Source of the DNA: VRUB01 sp046758085 | GTDB lineage: Bacteria > Pseudomonadota > Gammaproteobacteria > Acidiferrobacterales > SPGG2 | Direction: 5' to 3' | Assembly (NCBI GenBank): GCA_046758085.1 | Contig: JBHHZP010000001.1 | Location: forward strand, 6,847-70,846 | Length of the DNA: 64,000 nt | Shown here: positions 7,556 to 17,145 of the stretch, in pieces | Numbering within the stretch: the stretch's first letter is position 1 | How the letters are laid out: each line of letters starts with the position of its first letter | The notes under the pieces: model-generated | What the model was told of the DNA's origin: nothing | Databases searched by the model: none | The model's input: only the letters and a program-made list of their open reading frames with translations | Translations under genes and position numbers: made by a program

Positions 7556-9864
7556 GCACGCTTCTCCCGTAAAGTATCTGCCCTGGCGTTCCCGCGGGCG
7601 CCTTCGCCGGCGGATAAAGTCTTTTCACTGACTGGCAATCGAATGGTAATTCGTGCGCCGCTGCCCGCTATGTTCTCGGCGGTCAACGTGCCGCTATGTT
7701 CCTCCACGATCTTCTTGACGATCGCCAACCCGAGGCCCGTGCCCTTGTCATGGCTTGTAACATAAGGCTCAAACAGGTGGTCCATAAGTACCTCGGGAAT
7801 GCCGGGACCGTTGTCTTGTATGGTGAGCACAGCGGTCGCGCCGCGCACATCCTGCACGGTGCGCGTGCCGATGCGGATGACCGGCTGCTCGCGCCCTGTC
7901 AGGGCCTGACGCGCGTTCAGTAGCAAGTTATGCAACACCTGCCGCAGGCGACCCGCGTCGGCGGTAATAGCAGGAAGCTTCGTATCGAGATCGAGCTCGA
8001 TCACGGGCGCCGCCGGCGCTGGCGTGATTTCGCCGCTCGACTCAGCGTCCTGCGGCAACGGGCGCGTGGAAATGTTGTCGCCCGCATTGTAGAGCTCGAC
8101 CACGTCTCGAATCAGGTCATTGAGATCCATTGCCGTTGCTTGTACCTGCACACTACGAGCGTAGTCGGAAAACGCGTTTACCATGGATTTCAGCGCTTCT
8201 ACCTGCTCAACGATGGTGCGGGTGGCGCGATCCAAGGTTTCGTGTTCGTTGTGCCCAAGCTGGACCATGCACTTGTGACGGATGCGCTCAGCCGACAGCT
8301 GTATCGGCGTGAGCGGGTTCCTGATCTCGTGCGCCAATCGTCGCGCAACCTCGCGCCAGGCGGCATCACGTTCCGCTTGAATTAGGGCGGTGACGTCGTC
8401 AAAGACCACGACGAAGCCGCCTTTTTTTCGCCGCAGCTTGGGCAGCATCGTCCCGCGCAGCAGCAATGAGCGCTTACCGTGCTGCCCCGGCAGGTTCACT
8501 TCGGCCTGCCACTCGCCGCGCCCCTGCTCGGTGGCGTCGCGTATGGCCTGGCAGAAGCCGGCAAGCTCCGGATGCGACTTGGTAAGGTGCAACAGCGATT
8601 TCCCTTCGCTGGGCTGCAAATCAGCTCGCAGGATATGAGCGGCGGCTGCGTTGTGGGTGCGCAAGTGGTGTCGTTGGTCGAAAGACAACACACCCGAAGA
8701 CAGGTGTGTCAACACAGTCTCGAGGTAGGTGCGTTGCATCTCGGCTTCCGCGCGGGAGCGTTTGATCTGATCCTGTGCATCGTGGATCTTCCGGGTCATG
8801 TCGTTGAAAGACTGGACGAGCACACCGAATTCGTCTTTTCCGGTCACCGGGAGATGCTTGCGATAGTCGCCCTCGGCGACCGCACGCGTGCCGGCCGCCA
8901 AGTCTCGCACCGGCGCGACCAGCCGCCGGGCCGAGAAGATTGCAGCCGACACCGAGATCAACATGGTGAGTAGCGCCACCAGACCAAGCGTCAGCGTGAA
9001 ACCGAACTTCAGCGGGCCACGCAAGTACACCAGCTTCTCGTATTCGGCAAATGCCGTTTGTACGCTCTGGCCAAGCTGTGCATAGCGTGTAGGCAGCGGC
9101 TGCAGCAGCTGCAGGATGCGCATTGGGGTACCGACCTCACGCGCGTACACGGGGACCACGACGCGTAGCTGCAAGTCGGTCTTCCCGATCGGGTCGAGGT
9201 GGGCGTAGATGTCCCCCTGGCGCACCAGCGAAAGAATGGTTTCGCTCGGCTGATCAGGAATCAGACTGCCGGTGTCGGGCCCGGCTTCACTGCTGGAAGC
9301 AATGATTGCCCCATCTTGGGAAAACAAGGTGATCTCCGAGATACCGTACTTCTCGCGCAGAAAATCGAGCGCGGTCACCGCCAGCTTGTCTGGACTGTCC
9401 TGGAGATCCCCCGCCATTTCTTTTGCCGTGTTCAGCTGGTCTTGCGTGATCGCATCCAGCGCACTACGGCCCACCAATAGTGCATTGTCCAGCGCTTGCC
9501 CGGTTTTTACGTCAAACCAGCTGTCGATTCCCTTGTTTACGGCCTGCAAAGAAAAGACCAGCACCACGGAGACCGGGATGACCGCGAGTAGCACGAACAT
9601 GCCAAGCAGGCGCACCGTGAGGCGCGAGCCCATAACCCGTGCTCGATATTGGCTGGCAAGCCGGTAGAGATTAACCAGGATCAGCGTCAGCAGCAGGATA
9701 ATGCCGAAGATGCTGACGACGAGCAGAAACGGGTAGAGCCGGCCGGACAGCGCCGAGGATTGTGTCGCCGCATCCATCATCAGCAGCGCACCTAACAGTA
9801 AGACCGACAATACTACGAGCGGCACGATGCCGGTGGCATAACGTGTTAATGTTGAACGTACCAT
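7552..9864 (-). CDS. ntrY: NtrY-type membrane sensor histidine kinase
   Basis: A 770-residue inner-membrane kinase. Two closely spaced helices lie near the N-terminus, a third at about residues 85-107, then an extracytoplasmic sensor region and a fourth helix near 290. These are followed by HAMP, a PAS-like segment, the H-box (ARRLAHEIRNPLTPIQ) and the ATPase core with DNGPGIP and GTGLGLAIVKKI. It phosphorylates NtrX; NtrYX systems are linked to nitrogen, redox and envelope signals in other bacteria. ATG 9864 is preferred to GTG 9873. The start lies inside the end of the DUF4390 gene by 19 bases, implying translational coupling. Confidence 0.93.
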   Translation of the reverse strand: MVRSTLTRYATGIVPLVVLSVLLLGALLMMDAATQSSALSGRLYPFLLVVSIFGIILLLTLILVNLYRLASQYRARVMGSRLTVRLLGMFVLLAVIPVSVVLVFSLQAVNKGIDSWFDVKTGQALDNALLVGRSALDAITQDQLNTAKEMAGDLQDSPDKLAVTALDFLREKYGISEITLFSQDGAIIASSSEAGPDTGSLIPDQPSETILSLVRQGDIYAHLDPIGKTDLQLRVVVPVYAREVGTPMRILQLLQPLPTRYAQLGQSVQTAFAEYEKLVYLRGPLKFGFTLTLGLVALLTMLISVSAAIFSARRLVAPVRDLAAGTRAVAEGDYRKHLPVTGKDEFGVLVQSFNDMTRKIHDAQDQIKRSRAEAEMQRTYLETVLTHLSSGVLSFDQRHHLRTHNAAAAHILRADLQPSEGKSLLHLTKSHPELAGFCQAIRDATEQGRGEWQAEVNLPGQHGKRSLLLRGTMLPKLRRKKGGFVVVFDDVTALIQAERDAAWREVARRLAHEIRNPLTPIQLSAERIRHKCMVQLGHNEHETLDRATRTIVEQVEALKSMVNAFSDYARSVQVQATAMDLNDLIRDVVELYNAGDNISTRPLPQDAESSGEITPAPAAPVIELDLDTKLPAITADAGRLRQVLHNLLLNARQALTGREQPVIRIGTRTVQDVRGATAVLTIQDNGPGIPEVLMDHLFEPYVTSHDKGTGLGLAIVKKIVEEHSGTLTAENIAGSGARITIRLPVSEKTLSAGEGARGNARADTLREKRA

Positions 9865-10397
9865 TCGGTCCACCCGCTGTTGAGGTGCCAGGCGAGCGAT
9901 GTGTATGCCACCGGGCGCAATGGTGCCGGCAACGCCTCCACGTCGAGGCTCGCGCGCACGCTCACATAGTATGTATCCTCGCCGTTAGGGAGCTCATCCA
10001 GGGGCAGTTTCAGCTCCTCGAGCGTGCCCATGCCGGCGAGCGCCGCTTGCAGCGACGCAAAGCTCTCGACCGCATCAGGCCGGTGCCCGGCGACGAGATA
10101 CTGGCGCGATAACGCATGGTAACTGATCCCGCGCCGCATTACCCAGCTCTGCATGCGACGGTCCCAGATCACCGGCCGCTTGCGGTAGAGACTGATATCA
10201 ATGATCACGTCGATCGGTATGCCCTTGCTCAAGGCCTCTTCGACCTTGGACGTCAGCCCCAGTTCCAGGGTCCCCGAGAGCACCAGCTTGCCGTCGGCGA
10301 CACGCGGTGAGATGCGCGTAACCTTAAAGTCCGCCTGCGCCGGGAGTGCGCTCAGCACACCGCTGAGGAGCAGCACCGTCAGCCATTTAGCCTGCAT
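9846..10397 (-). CDS. DUF4390 exported protein
   Basis: A 183-residue protein with a clear signal peptide (MQAKWLTVLLLSG, cleavage near AQA-DF at residue 22). The mature part fits DUF4390: an N-terminal beta-rich half and the conserved ISLYRKRPVIWDR and YHALSRQYLV stretches. The family sits between rsmB and ntrY in many gamma- and betaproteobacteria, so it may feed a periplasmic signal to NtrY. That role is inferred from position only. It shares 19 bases with ntrY. Confidence 0.85.
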   Translation of the reverse strand: MQAKWLTVLLLSGVLSALPAQADFKVTRISPRVADGKLVLSGTLELGLTSKVEEALSKGIPIDVIIDISLYRKRPVIWDRRMQSWVMRRGISYHALSRQYLVAGHRPDAVESFASLQAALAGMGTLEELKLPLDELPNGEDTYYVSVRASLDVEALPAPLRPVAYTSLAWHLNSGWTEWYVQH

Positions 10398-10556
10398 TTC
10401 TCACCAGCTGCCTACTGTGGGTGCGTATCTGCCCACAGCGCGTTCGGTTGTGTGCTCAATGCAGTGTAAGCTACGCCTCCGCGCATTTTCTCTCTCGCGC
10501 CTTGTCTCGACGGCCATCTCCGCGCCCTCGCGACGATACGCGGTGAGAAATGCAGG

Positions 10557-11885
10557 CTAGGTCTTTCGCAGGCACGCATAGTAAAACCCATCCATATCCT
10601 CCTGTCCCGGCAATATCTGGATACCTGGGGCTCGTGCTATGCCGACGGGCGCGGCTAATGTCAAAGCCGCCGCATCGCCATGACGGGCCATAAACGCACT
10701 GACCTGCTGGTCGTTTTCCGCCGGCAGCACCGAGCACGTCACGTATAAAAGCTTACCGCCGCTGGCCAGCAAGGACCACAGCCCATCGAGAATGCGCGCC
10801 TGTAAGCGCACCAGGCTCTCCACGACCGCGCGGCTGCAATGCAGCTTAATATCGGGGTGACGCCGGATCACGCCGCTGCCGGAGCACGGCGCATCCACTA
10901 GGATGCGATTGAACGGCACACCGTCCCACCACTTGCTCGGATCGGCGGCGTCACCCACGATCACCGCCGCCTCCAGTCGCAGGCGCACGAGGTTCTCATA
11001 GACAAGCCGGCGTCGTACCGGCTCCTTGTCGAGTGCCACGATGTGCGCCGTGCCGGCGCAACGCTCCAGAATGTGTCCGAGCTTGCCGCCGGGAGCGGCG
11101 CAGGCGTCGAGCACGCGCTCCCCGGCGTGCACGTCGAGCAACTCGGGCGCTAGCTGGGCCGCTGCATCCTGTACCGAGACGCGGCCCTCGGCAAAGCCCG
11201 GTAGTGCGCTGACCGACACCGGCGTGTCTAGCACCACGGCAGCGCCAAGGCGTGGCACCGGCGTGGCCCGGAGCCCCGCATCGAGCAAGCACGCCAGGTA
11301 TTCGTCGCGACTGTTCCGCCGCAAGTTGACCCGCAAGCTCATAGGCGGACGGCGGTTGTTGGCCTCCACAATCGCCCGGTAGTGATCGGGCCAGCTCCGG
11401 TGCAGCGCGTCCAACAGCCAGCGCGGATGGGCACTGGCAAGCATCGGATCGCGGCGAACCTGTTCGAGAAGTGGCTCCTTGTTGCGCGTGAAGGAGCGCA
11501 GGCAGGCGTTCAGCAGCGCCTTGGCCCAGGGTTTACCGAGCACGGTGGTGGCCGCTACCGTCTCGGCGACTGCGGCGTGGGCCGGTACGCGCATGTGAAT
11601 CAATTGGTAAAGCCCTACCAGCAGCAAGGCGTGCAGGACCCGGTCGCGGCTCCGCAGTGGCCGCTCAAGCAACTTACGCGCGATATACTGCAACGGCTGG
11701 GCCCAACGCAGCGTACCATAGGCCATTTCCTGCACCAGCGCAGCGGTGGTGGCGCCGCGCTGGTCGGGCGTAGCCAGGGCGGTTTCAAGGGCCCGGTCGA
11801 GCAATCGACTGCCATAGATGACCTGTTCAACCACGCGTGCCGCGGTGGCACGGGCTTCGCTGGCGGCACTGGGCGCCGTGGGCAT
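10557..11885 (-). CDS. rsmB: 16S rRNA m5C967 methyltransferase RsmB
   Basis: A 442-residue SAM-dependent methyltransferase that makes 5-methylcytosine at position 967 of 16S rRNA. The N-terminal NusB-like RNA-binding domain covers about 1-140. The Rossmann catalytic domain has the SAM motif VLDACAAPGGKLGHILE and the two cysteines of the m5C mechanism in DAPCSGSG (about 334) and YVTCSVLPAEND (about 384). ATG 11885 is chosen over GTG 11894. It lies downstream of fmt, 56 bases apart, as part of the def-fmt-rsmB cluster. Confidence 0.95.
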   Translation of the reverse strand: MPTAPSAASEARATAARVVEQVIYGSRLLDRALETALATPDQRGATTAALVQEMAYGTLRWAQPLQYIARKLLERPLRSRDRVLHALLLVGLYQLIHMRVPAHAAVAETVAATTVLGKPWAKALLNACLRSFTRNKEPLLEQVRRDPMLASAHPRWLLDALHRSWPDHYRAIVEANNRRPPMSLRVNLRRNSRDEYLACLLDAGLRATPVPRLGAAVVLDTPVSVSALPGFAEGRVSVQDAAAQLAPELLDVHAGERVLDACAAPGGKLGHILERCAGTAHIVALDKEPVRRRLVYENLVRLRLEAAVIVGDAADPSKWWDGVPFNRILVDAPCSGSGVIRRHPDIKLHCSRAVVESLVRLQARILDGLWSLLASGGKLLYVTCSVLPAENDQQVSAFMARHGDAAALTLAAPVGIARAPGIQILPGQEDMDGFYYACLRKT

Positions 11886-11941
11886 AGCCTGCACCGCTTA
11901 AACGCCGCACGCCGAGGCGCCGAAAACCTGCGTCGGCAACG

Positions 11942-12880
11942 TCATACCAGGGATTCCCCCGCCGTCAGCCGATGGCCATTGATGAAGGCTTGCGCGGTCA
12001 ACAGCTTGCCTCCCTCGAGCTGCAGCCGTCGAATCACGAGCACGCCATCGCCGGTGCGCACGCGGATACCATGCTGGTCCGCGCTCAACACCGTCCCCGG
12101 TGCGACGTCCTGTCCCCCGCATGCGTCCTCGACCGGCCCGATTTCCCAGATGCGAAGCTGGCGGTCGCGAAATCGCGTCTGTGCCACAGGCCAGGGATTA
12201 AATGCGCGAACCTTACGCGCAAGTACCCGCGCCGGCGCGCTCCAGTCAAGAATGGCTTCCTCTTTGCGCAACTTGGGGGCGTAGCATGCGCAAGCCCCAT
12301 CCTGCGGCCGCGGAACGATCTGTCCCTTGGCGAGCTTGCCCAAGGTGTCGAGGAGCAGCGCCGCCCCCAGCGGCGCCAGTCGATCGTACAAGCTCTGCGC
12401 GGTGTCGTCCTCATGCACTGCGAGCTGCTGCTGCGCCAGTAGGTCGCCCGTATCCATACCTTCGTCCATTTGCATGATGGTGATGCCGGTGATCTCGTCG
12501 CCGGCCTCCAGGCTGCGCGCGATAGGTGCGGCACCGCGCCAGCGCGGCAGCAGCGAGGCGTGAACATTGATACCGCCAAATCGCGGAATTTCCAGGACCG
12601 CCGCAGGCAGGATCAGCCCGTAGGCAACCACCACCAGCACCTCGGGGGCCAGGGCCTTTAGCTGTGATGTCGCCAGCGGGTCGAAATTTGCGGGCTGCAA
12701 CACCGCCAGCCCCAGCTCCAGCGCCAGCTCCTTGACGGCAGTCATCCTGGGGTGCCGGCCGCGCCCCGCCGGCCGGTCAGGCTGAGTGTAAACGGCCTGG
12801 ACCGTGTGCTGCCTCGCTTCAACAAGCGCGCGCAGCGTCGGTACGGCGAAGGCGGGGGTTCCGGCAAAGACGATGTTCAT
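11942..12880 (-). CDS. fmt: Methionyl-tRNA formyltransferase
   Basis: A 312-residue enzyme that transfers a formyl group from 10-formyl-tetrahydrofolate to initiator Met-tRNA. It has the N-terminal formyltransferase fold starting MNIVFAGTPAFAVPTL, the signature NVHASLLPRWRGAAPI with the catalytic Asn/His, and the loop RPAGRGRHPRMTAVK that inserts into the acceptor stem. The C-terminal OB-like domain runs from about residue 210. Length is normal. Unlike the usual close def-fmt pair, 541 bases separate it from def. Confidence 0.96.
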   Translation of the reverse strand: MNIVFAGTPAFAVPTLRALVEARQHTVQAVYTQPDRPAGRGRHPRMTAVKELALELGLAVLQPANFDPLATSQLKALAPEVLVVVAYGLILPAAVLEIPRFGGINVHASLLPRWRGAAPIARSLEAGDEITGITIMQMDEGMDTGDLLAQQQLAVHEDDTAQSLYDRLAPLGAALLLDTLGKLAKGQIVPRPQDGACACYAPKLRKEEAILDWSAPARVLARKVRAFNPWPVAQTRFRDRQLRIWEIGPVEDACGGQDVAPGTVLSADQHGIRVRTGDGVLVIRRLQLEGGKLLTAQAFINGHRLTAGESLV

Positions 12881-12994
12881 GAATCAGGCTCGCTATGAAA
12901 GTATTTAAGGTCGGCGCAATAGTAACAAGTAGCAAGTTTGAAGGAACAATCTGCTAGCATCCACTGCTCCATAAATCCCGCCGTCGCCCAAACC

Positions 12995-13211
12995 TGACGA
13001 GCATTTTCTTCTTAGACATGCGACGCTGCACCCCTGCGTTTCGCCTTGTGCAACCGGGCACACTCGCCTTATTTCGGCTCACCCGCCGGAGCCTTGGCAA
13101 TGCCCCGGTTCACCCGTGGGGAGCTCGTTCGGGCGGGAAAACCGCCAGGGGCACTTTTTCTTCCTCGGCCTCACCTCCGTAGGCGACGGTCTCGGACATA
13201 AATGCTCGTCA
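12995..13211. repeat. 217-bp element closed by a 12-bp perfect inverted repeat
   Basis: TGACGAGCATTT at 12995-13006 is the exact reverse complement of AAATGCTCGTCA at 13200-13211. Similarity between the two ends continues weakly inward (AGAC and CG positions aligned to about base 28). The interior contains GGCGG-GAAAA-CCGCC at 13132-13146 and other GC-rich self-complementary pieces. It could be the closing helix of a structured RNA of about 200 nt, or terminal repeats of a small MITE-like element. No target-site duplication is visible in the flanks. No protein frame of note crosses it. Confidence 0.6.
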
Positions 13212-13421
13212 TGTCTCCACCGGGGCCGACTGGAAACGCTTTGCTAGTCTTGAAAGGTTACAGGAACGCCGCGCCGAGGCTTGTGCGACGGCGGTGACTA
13301 ACAAGATCTGTTTTTCTACGTTGTAACTTGCAAGGAGGTGCTTTTTCAGGCCCCGCGTGCGGCTGTGCGCAATCTGTGACCGCGATCTTCCGCCGCTGTC
13401 TCAGGCAGCGGGCGCAGGGCC
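13212..13421. other. def-fmt spacer, remaining part
   Basis: No gene is supported. A weak imperfect stem (GACTGG...CTAGTC at about 13228-13249) and a T-rich stretch near 13310 are present, but no clear promoter or terminator can be assigned. Confidence 0.35.
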
Positions 13422-13925
13422 TTACATTGCCAGACGTTGTTGCTTTTCGAGCTTCTTGCGAACACGCTGTTGTTTGAGGCGAGACAGATAATCGACAAAC
13501 AGCTTGCCCTCGAGATGGTCAATCTCGTGCTGGATGCAGGTGGCCAGCAAGGCGCTCGTTTGGAGCTCGAATGTTTTGCCGTCGCGAGCTTGGGCGCGCA
13601 CCGTGATGCGCTCGGCTCGAGTCACGCTATCGTAGATTCCGGGGACCGAGAGACAGCCCTCTTCCAGAGTCTGTTCGCCCTCGTGGGTAATGATTTCGGG
13701 GTTGACGAACACCCGCAGGTCGTTCTTGGTTTCGGAAATGTCGATCACGATAACCCGCTGTACCACGTCCACCTGTGGGGCAGCGAGGCCAATACCCGGA
13801 GCGTCGTACATGGTCTCCGCCATGTCATCGATCAACGTCCGGATCTCGTCGTCGACGCGTTCGACAGGCTGCGCGATACGGCGCAAGCGCGGATCGGGAT
13901 AGTGCAGGATTTTGCGTATCGCCAT
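13422..13925 (-). CDS. def: Peptide deformylase
   Basis: A 167-residue iron/zinc hydrolase that removes the formyl group from nascent proteins. The three family motifs are intact: GIGLAAPQV (about residues 45-53), EEGCLSVPG (about 89-97; the Cys is a metal ligand) and QHEIDHLEG (about 133-141; two His ligands and the catalytic Glu). The ATG starts [15 protein letters not shown], as in type I deformylases. It is divergent from the LysM gene. Confidence 0.97.
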   Translation of the reverse strand: MAIRKILHYPDPRLRRIAQPVERVDDEIRTLIDDMAETMYDAPGIGLAAPQVDVVQRVIVIDISETKNDLRVFVNPEIITHEGEQTLEEGCLSVPGIYDSVTRAERITVRAQARDGKTFELQTSALLATCIQHEIDHLEGKLFVDYLSRLKQQRVRKKLEKQQRLAM

Positions 13926-14054
13926 CAGTGGCCTTTTACATCTTTAGTCGAGCAGCTTAGTTGCGGTTGTTGCGAAAGCGGTTTACGATTAAATCGGATG
14001 TTATTGAATTACAATACGAATTTCCACATATCGCCATTGGCGGGGCTCACTATT

Positions 14055-15272
14055 ATGGACTACACTCATCGGCAAAGATTAAAGCGAAATATAGATAACA
14101 TGTCAGCCCCCAGGAACCTATTGTTCAGCTTGCTCGTCGCCGCGGCCGTCGCATTGCCCGGGCTTGGCCTCGGGCAGAATCAACAGGTCGAGGTGGTGCA
14201 GAGCGGCGACGTGGTACAGCTCAAGCCCGATCACCCCACGCGCTACACCGTGGTCAAGGGCGACACCCTGTGGGACATCGCCAGCCGCTTTCTGCAAAGC
14301 CCGTGGCACTGGCCGCGGATCTGGACTATCAACGAGCAGATCGCTAATCCCCATTTGATTTACCCGGGCGACGTGCTGGTGTTGCGATTCGTCGAGGGGC
14401 GGCCCCAGGTGACGGTGGCCGAGCGCGTGGCGCCGGTAGCGCCGGTGGCGGAGGTGCCGCGTGAATTGCCTCCCAAGGAGACTGAAAAAGCGATCGTGCG
14501 GGAGTTCGTGGGCGTGAGCGGCGCGCCGGGTGGGCGGGTAACGAAGCTCTCGCCCAGAATTGTGAGCATGCCGCTGGCAGAACCGATTCCGACGATTTCT
14601 CCCGAGGTCATCCTGCCGTTCTTGACCAAGCCCCTGGTAGTCGACAATACGCAGATGAAGCGGGCGGGGTACGTTACCATCGGGCTCGATGACCGCATCG
14701 CGTTGGGCGACCAGAGTGAGTTCTACGCACGCCGTGTGCCCGAGTCGGAGGCCGAGATCTACCAGCTGTTTCGCAAGGGCAAGCTCATCAAGGACCCCGG
14801 CACCAAGAAAAAGCTGGGCCACGAGGCCATTTATCTCGGCGATGCCTTGATGCTGGAGCGCGGCGACCCGTCGAAGTTGATCGTAACCCTGGTGAAAGAG
14901 GAAATCCTCCCTACTGATGACCTGTTGGTTGCCCCGGCCAGGGCGCCGTTGCCGTATTTTTTCCCGCATGCGCCCGATCAGGAGGTGCACGGACAAATCC
15001 TGACCGCGTTAAACGCGGTGGAGGAGATGGGTACGTTTTCCGTCGTGAGTGTCAACCTCGGCACCAAGGATGGTATGGAGCCGGGGCATGTGTTGCGCAT
15101 CATGCGTGAGGCGGGCAAGCGCAAGGATCCGGTGACCCACAAGAAGTACAAGCTGCCCGCAGAGCCGTCCGGCCTGTTGATGCTGTTCCGTACATTTGAT
15201 CAGGTCAGCTACGGGCTCATTATCAATTCCACCCGCCCCATCCATCTGTTGGATGCAGTAGTAACTCCCTGA
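14055..15272 (+). CDS. LysM-domain exported protein upstream of dprA
   Basis: A protein of about 405 residues. A hydrophobic signal (LLFSLLVAAAVALPGLGLG) precedes a LysM domain with the pattern YTVVKGDTLWDIASRF...WPRIWTINEQI...NPHLIYPGDVLVL, expected to bind peptidoglycan glycan chains in the periplasm. The C-terminal 250 residues are a conserved but uncharacterised domain of the LysM proteins found next to dprA. A second possible start is ATG 14100, which gives a more standard signal peptide; neither has a strong ribosome site. The open frame reaching back to 13437 is antisense to def and is not used. dprA follows after 29 bases. Confidence 0.85.
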   Translation: MDYTHRQRLKRNIDNMSAPRNLLFSLLVAAAVALPGLGLGQNQQVEVVQSGDVVQLKPDHPTRYTVVKGDTLWDIASRFLQSPWHWPRIWTINEQIANPHLIYPGDVLVLRFVEGRPQVTVAERVAPVAPVAEVPRELPPKETEKAIVREFVGVSGAPGGRVTKLSPRIVSMPLAEPIPTISPEVILPFLTKPLVVDNTQMKRAGYVTIGLDDRIALGDQSEFYARRVPESEAEIYQLFRKGKLIKDPGTKKKLGHEAIYLGDALMLERGDPSKLIVTLVKEEILPTDDLLVAPARAPLPYFFPHAPDQEVHGQILTALNAVEEMGTFSVVSVNLGTKDGMEPGHVLRIMREAGKRKDPVTHKKYKLPAEPSGLLMLFRTFDQVSYGLIINSTRPIHLLDAVVTP

Positions 15273-15301
15273 AAGAGCCTGGCCCGCCGGGGATCGGGAG
15301 A

Positions 15302-16405
15302 GTGAATCCGCACGCGTTGCGCTGCTGGTCGACCCTGCACCGAGTCCCCGGACTCGGTGCGCACGCCGTCGCCGCCCTGCTCGAGGAGCTGGGTAGCGTC
15401 GAGGCGATCTTCGAAGCCCCGCGGTCGCAACTGGAGAGTCTTCTTGGCCGCGCGGCCGGGCAGATCGACGCTATCCTTACGGGGCCAGATGCGCAGGCGT
15501 TGGAGCAGGATCTCGCCTGGTTGGCGCAGCCCAGCCACCATATCCTGACCTTAACCGATGCCGATTATCCGCGCCTGCTGCGCGAAACCGCCCAGCCCCC
15601 GATCCTGCTGTTCGTTGTGGGAGACAAGAACGTTCTCGCCCGTCCGCAACTGGCCGTGGTCGGCAGCCGCAATGCGACCCCCGGCGGCGTGGCCAATGCC
15701 ATGGCGCTTGCGGGCAGGCTGGCACGCGCGGGGCTGGCCATTACCAGTGGGCTGGCACTCGGTATCGATGGCGCCGCCCACCGCGGCGCACTGGATGCCG
15801 GTGGGCGCAGCGTCGCAGTGCTAGGGACGGGAGTGGACCACATCTATCCTGCGCGCCATCGCGAGCTTGCCGGCCGGATCGCGGCAAATGGCGCGGTGAT
15901 TTCGGAGTTTCCGCTCGGTACGCCCCCCAAGGGCGAGAACTTCCCGCGACGAAACCGAATCATCAGCGGGCTTAGTCTCGGTACACTGGTCGTAGAGGCG
16001 GCGATGCAAAGCGGCTCGCTAATCACCGCACGTTTCGCGCTGGAGCAAGGGCGCGAGGTGTTCGCAGTACCTGGATCGATTCACTCGCCGCAAGCACGCG
16101 GCTGTCATGCGTTGATTCGCCAAGGCGCCAAGCTTGTGGAAACGGCCCAAGACATAATCGAGGAACTTGGCTCGCTGGCGCAGTGGGTAAAGCAAACCCT
16201 TGAGGAAAACCGGGACATTACAACCACGCCAGAGAACCCCCGCACTGCAGAGTTACTGCGCCACATCGGTTATGATCCGGTAAGCATCGACATGCTGGTA
16301 GAGCGCAGCGGATTGACGGCAGAATATATTTCCTCCATGCTTCTCGAAATGGAGCTACAAGGCATCGTCGAGGCGTGTCCGGGCGGAACCTACATGCGCG
16401 TTTGA
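15302..16405 (+). CDS. dprA: DNA-processing protein DprA
   Basis: A 367-residue protein that loads RecA onto incoming single-stranded DNA during transformation. An N-terminal helix-hairpin-helix/SAM-like region (1-80) is followed by the Rossmann core with VVGSRNATPGG, SGLALGIDGAAHRGAL, GTGVDHIYPARH and FPRRNRIISGLSLGTLVVEA, and a C-terminal winged helix (about 300-367). It starts at GTG 15302 with GGAG at 15297-15300. Gene order lysM-dprA-smg-topA is the standard one. Confidence 0.95.
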   Translation: MNPHALRCWSTLHRVPGLGAHAVAALLEELGSVEAIFEAPRSQLESLLGRAAGQIDAILTGPDAQALEQDLAWLAQPSHHILTLTDADYPRLLRETAQPPILLFVVGDKNVLARPQLAVVGSRNATPGGVANAMALAGRLARAGLAITSGLALGIDGAAHRGALDAGGRSVAVLGTGVDHIYPARHRELAGRIAANGAVISEFPLGTPPKGENFPRRNRIISGLSLGTLVVEAAMQSGSLITARFALEQGREVFAVPGSIHSPQARGCHALIRQGAKLVETAQDIIEELGSLAQWVKQTLEENRDITTTPENPRTAELLRHIGYDPVSIDMLVERSGLTAEYISSMLLEMELQGIVEACPGGTYMRV

Positions 16406-16424
16406 TTGCTGATAAGGACGATTG

Positions 16425-16907
16425 ATGAAAGAGAATGTGTTTGACGTCTTGATGTATCTGTTCGAGAACTATATGGACGAAGACCCCGAGGTTGACCGGG
16501 ACCAAGAGGCCTTGACCAGCGAGTTGACTCAAGCGGGTTTTCCCAAGGGAGAGATCAGCAAGGCCTTCTCGTGGTTGGAGGGATTATCAGATTTGCGCGA
16601 GCAGGACACGACATTACTTCAAGGGAGCACACCAGGCTCGGTGCGGCATTACTCGGAGCGAGAACGAACCAAGATCAGCTCTGAGTGCAGGGGATTTATT
16701 TTTTCCATGGAGCAGCGTGGCGTGCTTGATGCAAAGACGCGCGAAATGGTTATCGATCGGACTATGGCGCTGGGTGCGACAGAGATCGAGCTGGAACAAT
16801 TAAAATGGATTATACTTCTTGTGCTATTCAACCAGCCTGAGCAGGAACAGGCTTATGCCGTGTTCGAAGATATGGTATTTGAGGAAACACGGCGAGATCT
16901 GCATTGA
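16425..16907 (+). CDS. smg: Smg / DUF494 family protein
   Basis: A 160-residue acidic cytosolic protein of the Smg (DUF494) family, always found near dprA and topA. The recognisable start is MKENVFDVLMYLFENYMD, followed by a helical region and a C-terminal helix pair ending MVFEETRRDLH. The role is not established. The start is ATG 16425 with AAGGA at 16414-16418, not the TTG at 16422. Confidence 0.92.
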   Translation: MKENVFDVLMYLFENYMDEDPEVDRDQEALTSELTQAGFPKGEISKAFSWLEGLSDLREQDTTLLQGSTPGSVRHYSERERTKISSECRGFIFSMEQRGVLDAKTREMVIDRTMALGATEIELEQLKWIILLVLFNQPEQEQAYAVFEDMVFEETRRDLH

Positions 16908-17145
16908 GAAGCCTCCCACCGATCTTCGGTAACTGATTGAATTCTCCCCCAACATTTAACGGGTCTTGACAAACTACGCGGGATATCGTGGACAATTCGC
17001 GTTCAGCGTGAGCACGATCTAAGCTTCAAACAGGATGTTGATAAATCTGTTATGCGATTTCGATACGCCATGCCCAAACCGGCCGGGCGCAGGACCGGCG
17101 TGCTTGGTGTAGTTCCGAGCACGCAATACGAGGACTAGCAGCTCG

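Noticed and set aside
12995..13211. Retron ncRNA (inverted a1/a2 repeats)
   Set aside because: The 12-bp inverted ends would fit, but no reverse transcriptase gene is adjacent.
13437..14054. Long in-frame extension of the LysM gene back across def
   Set aside because: It lies antisense to a clear peptide deformylase and has no signal peptide or LysM features before 14055.
16966..16996. Sigma-70 promoter before topA (TTGACA)
   Set aside because: The -35 is good, but the best -10 (GACAAT) is at a 19-base spacing. Mentioned only in the topA entry.
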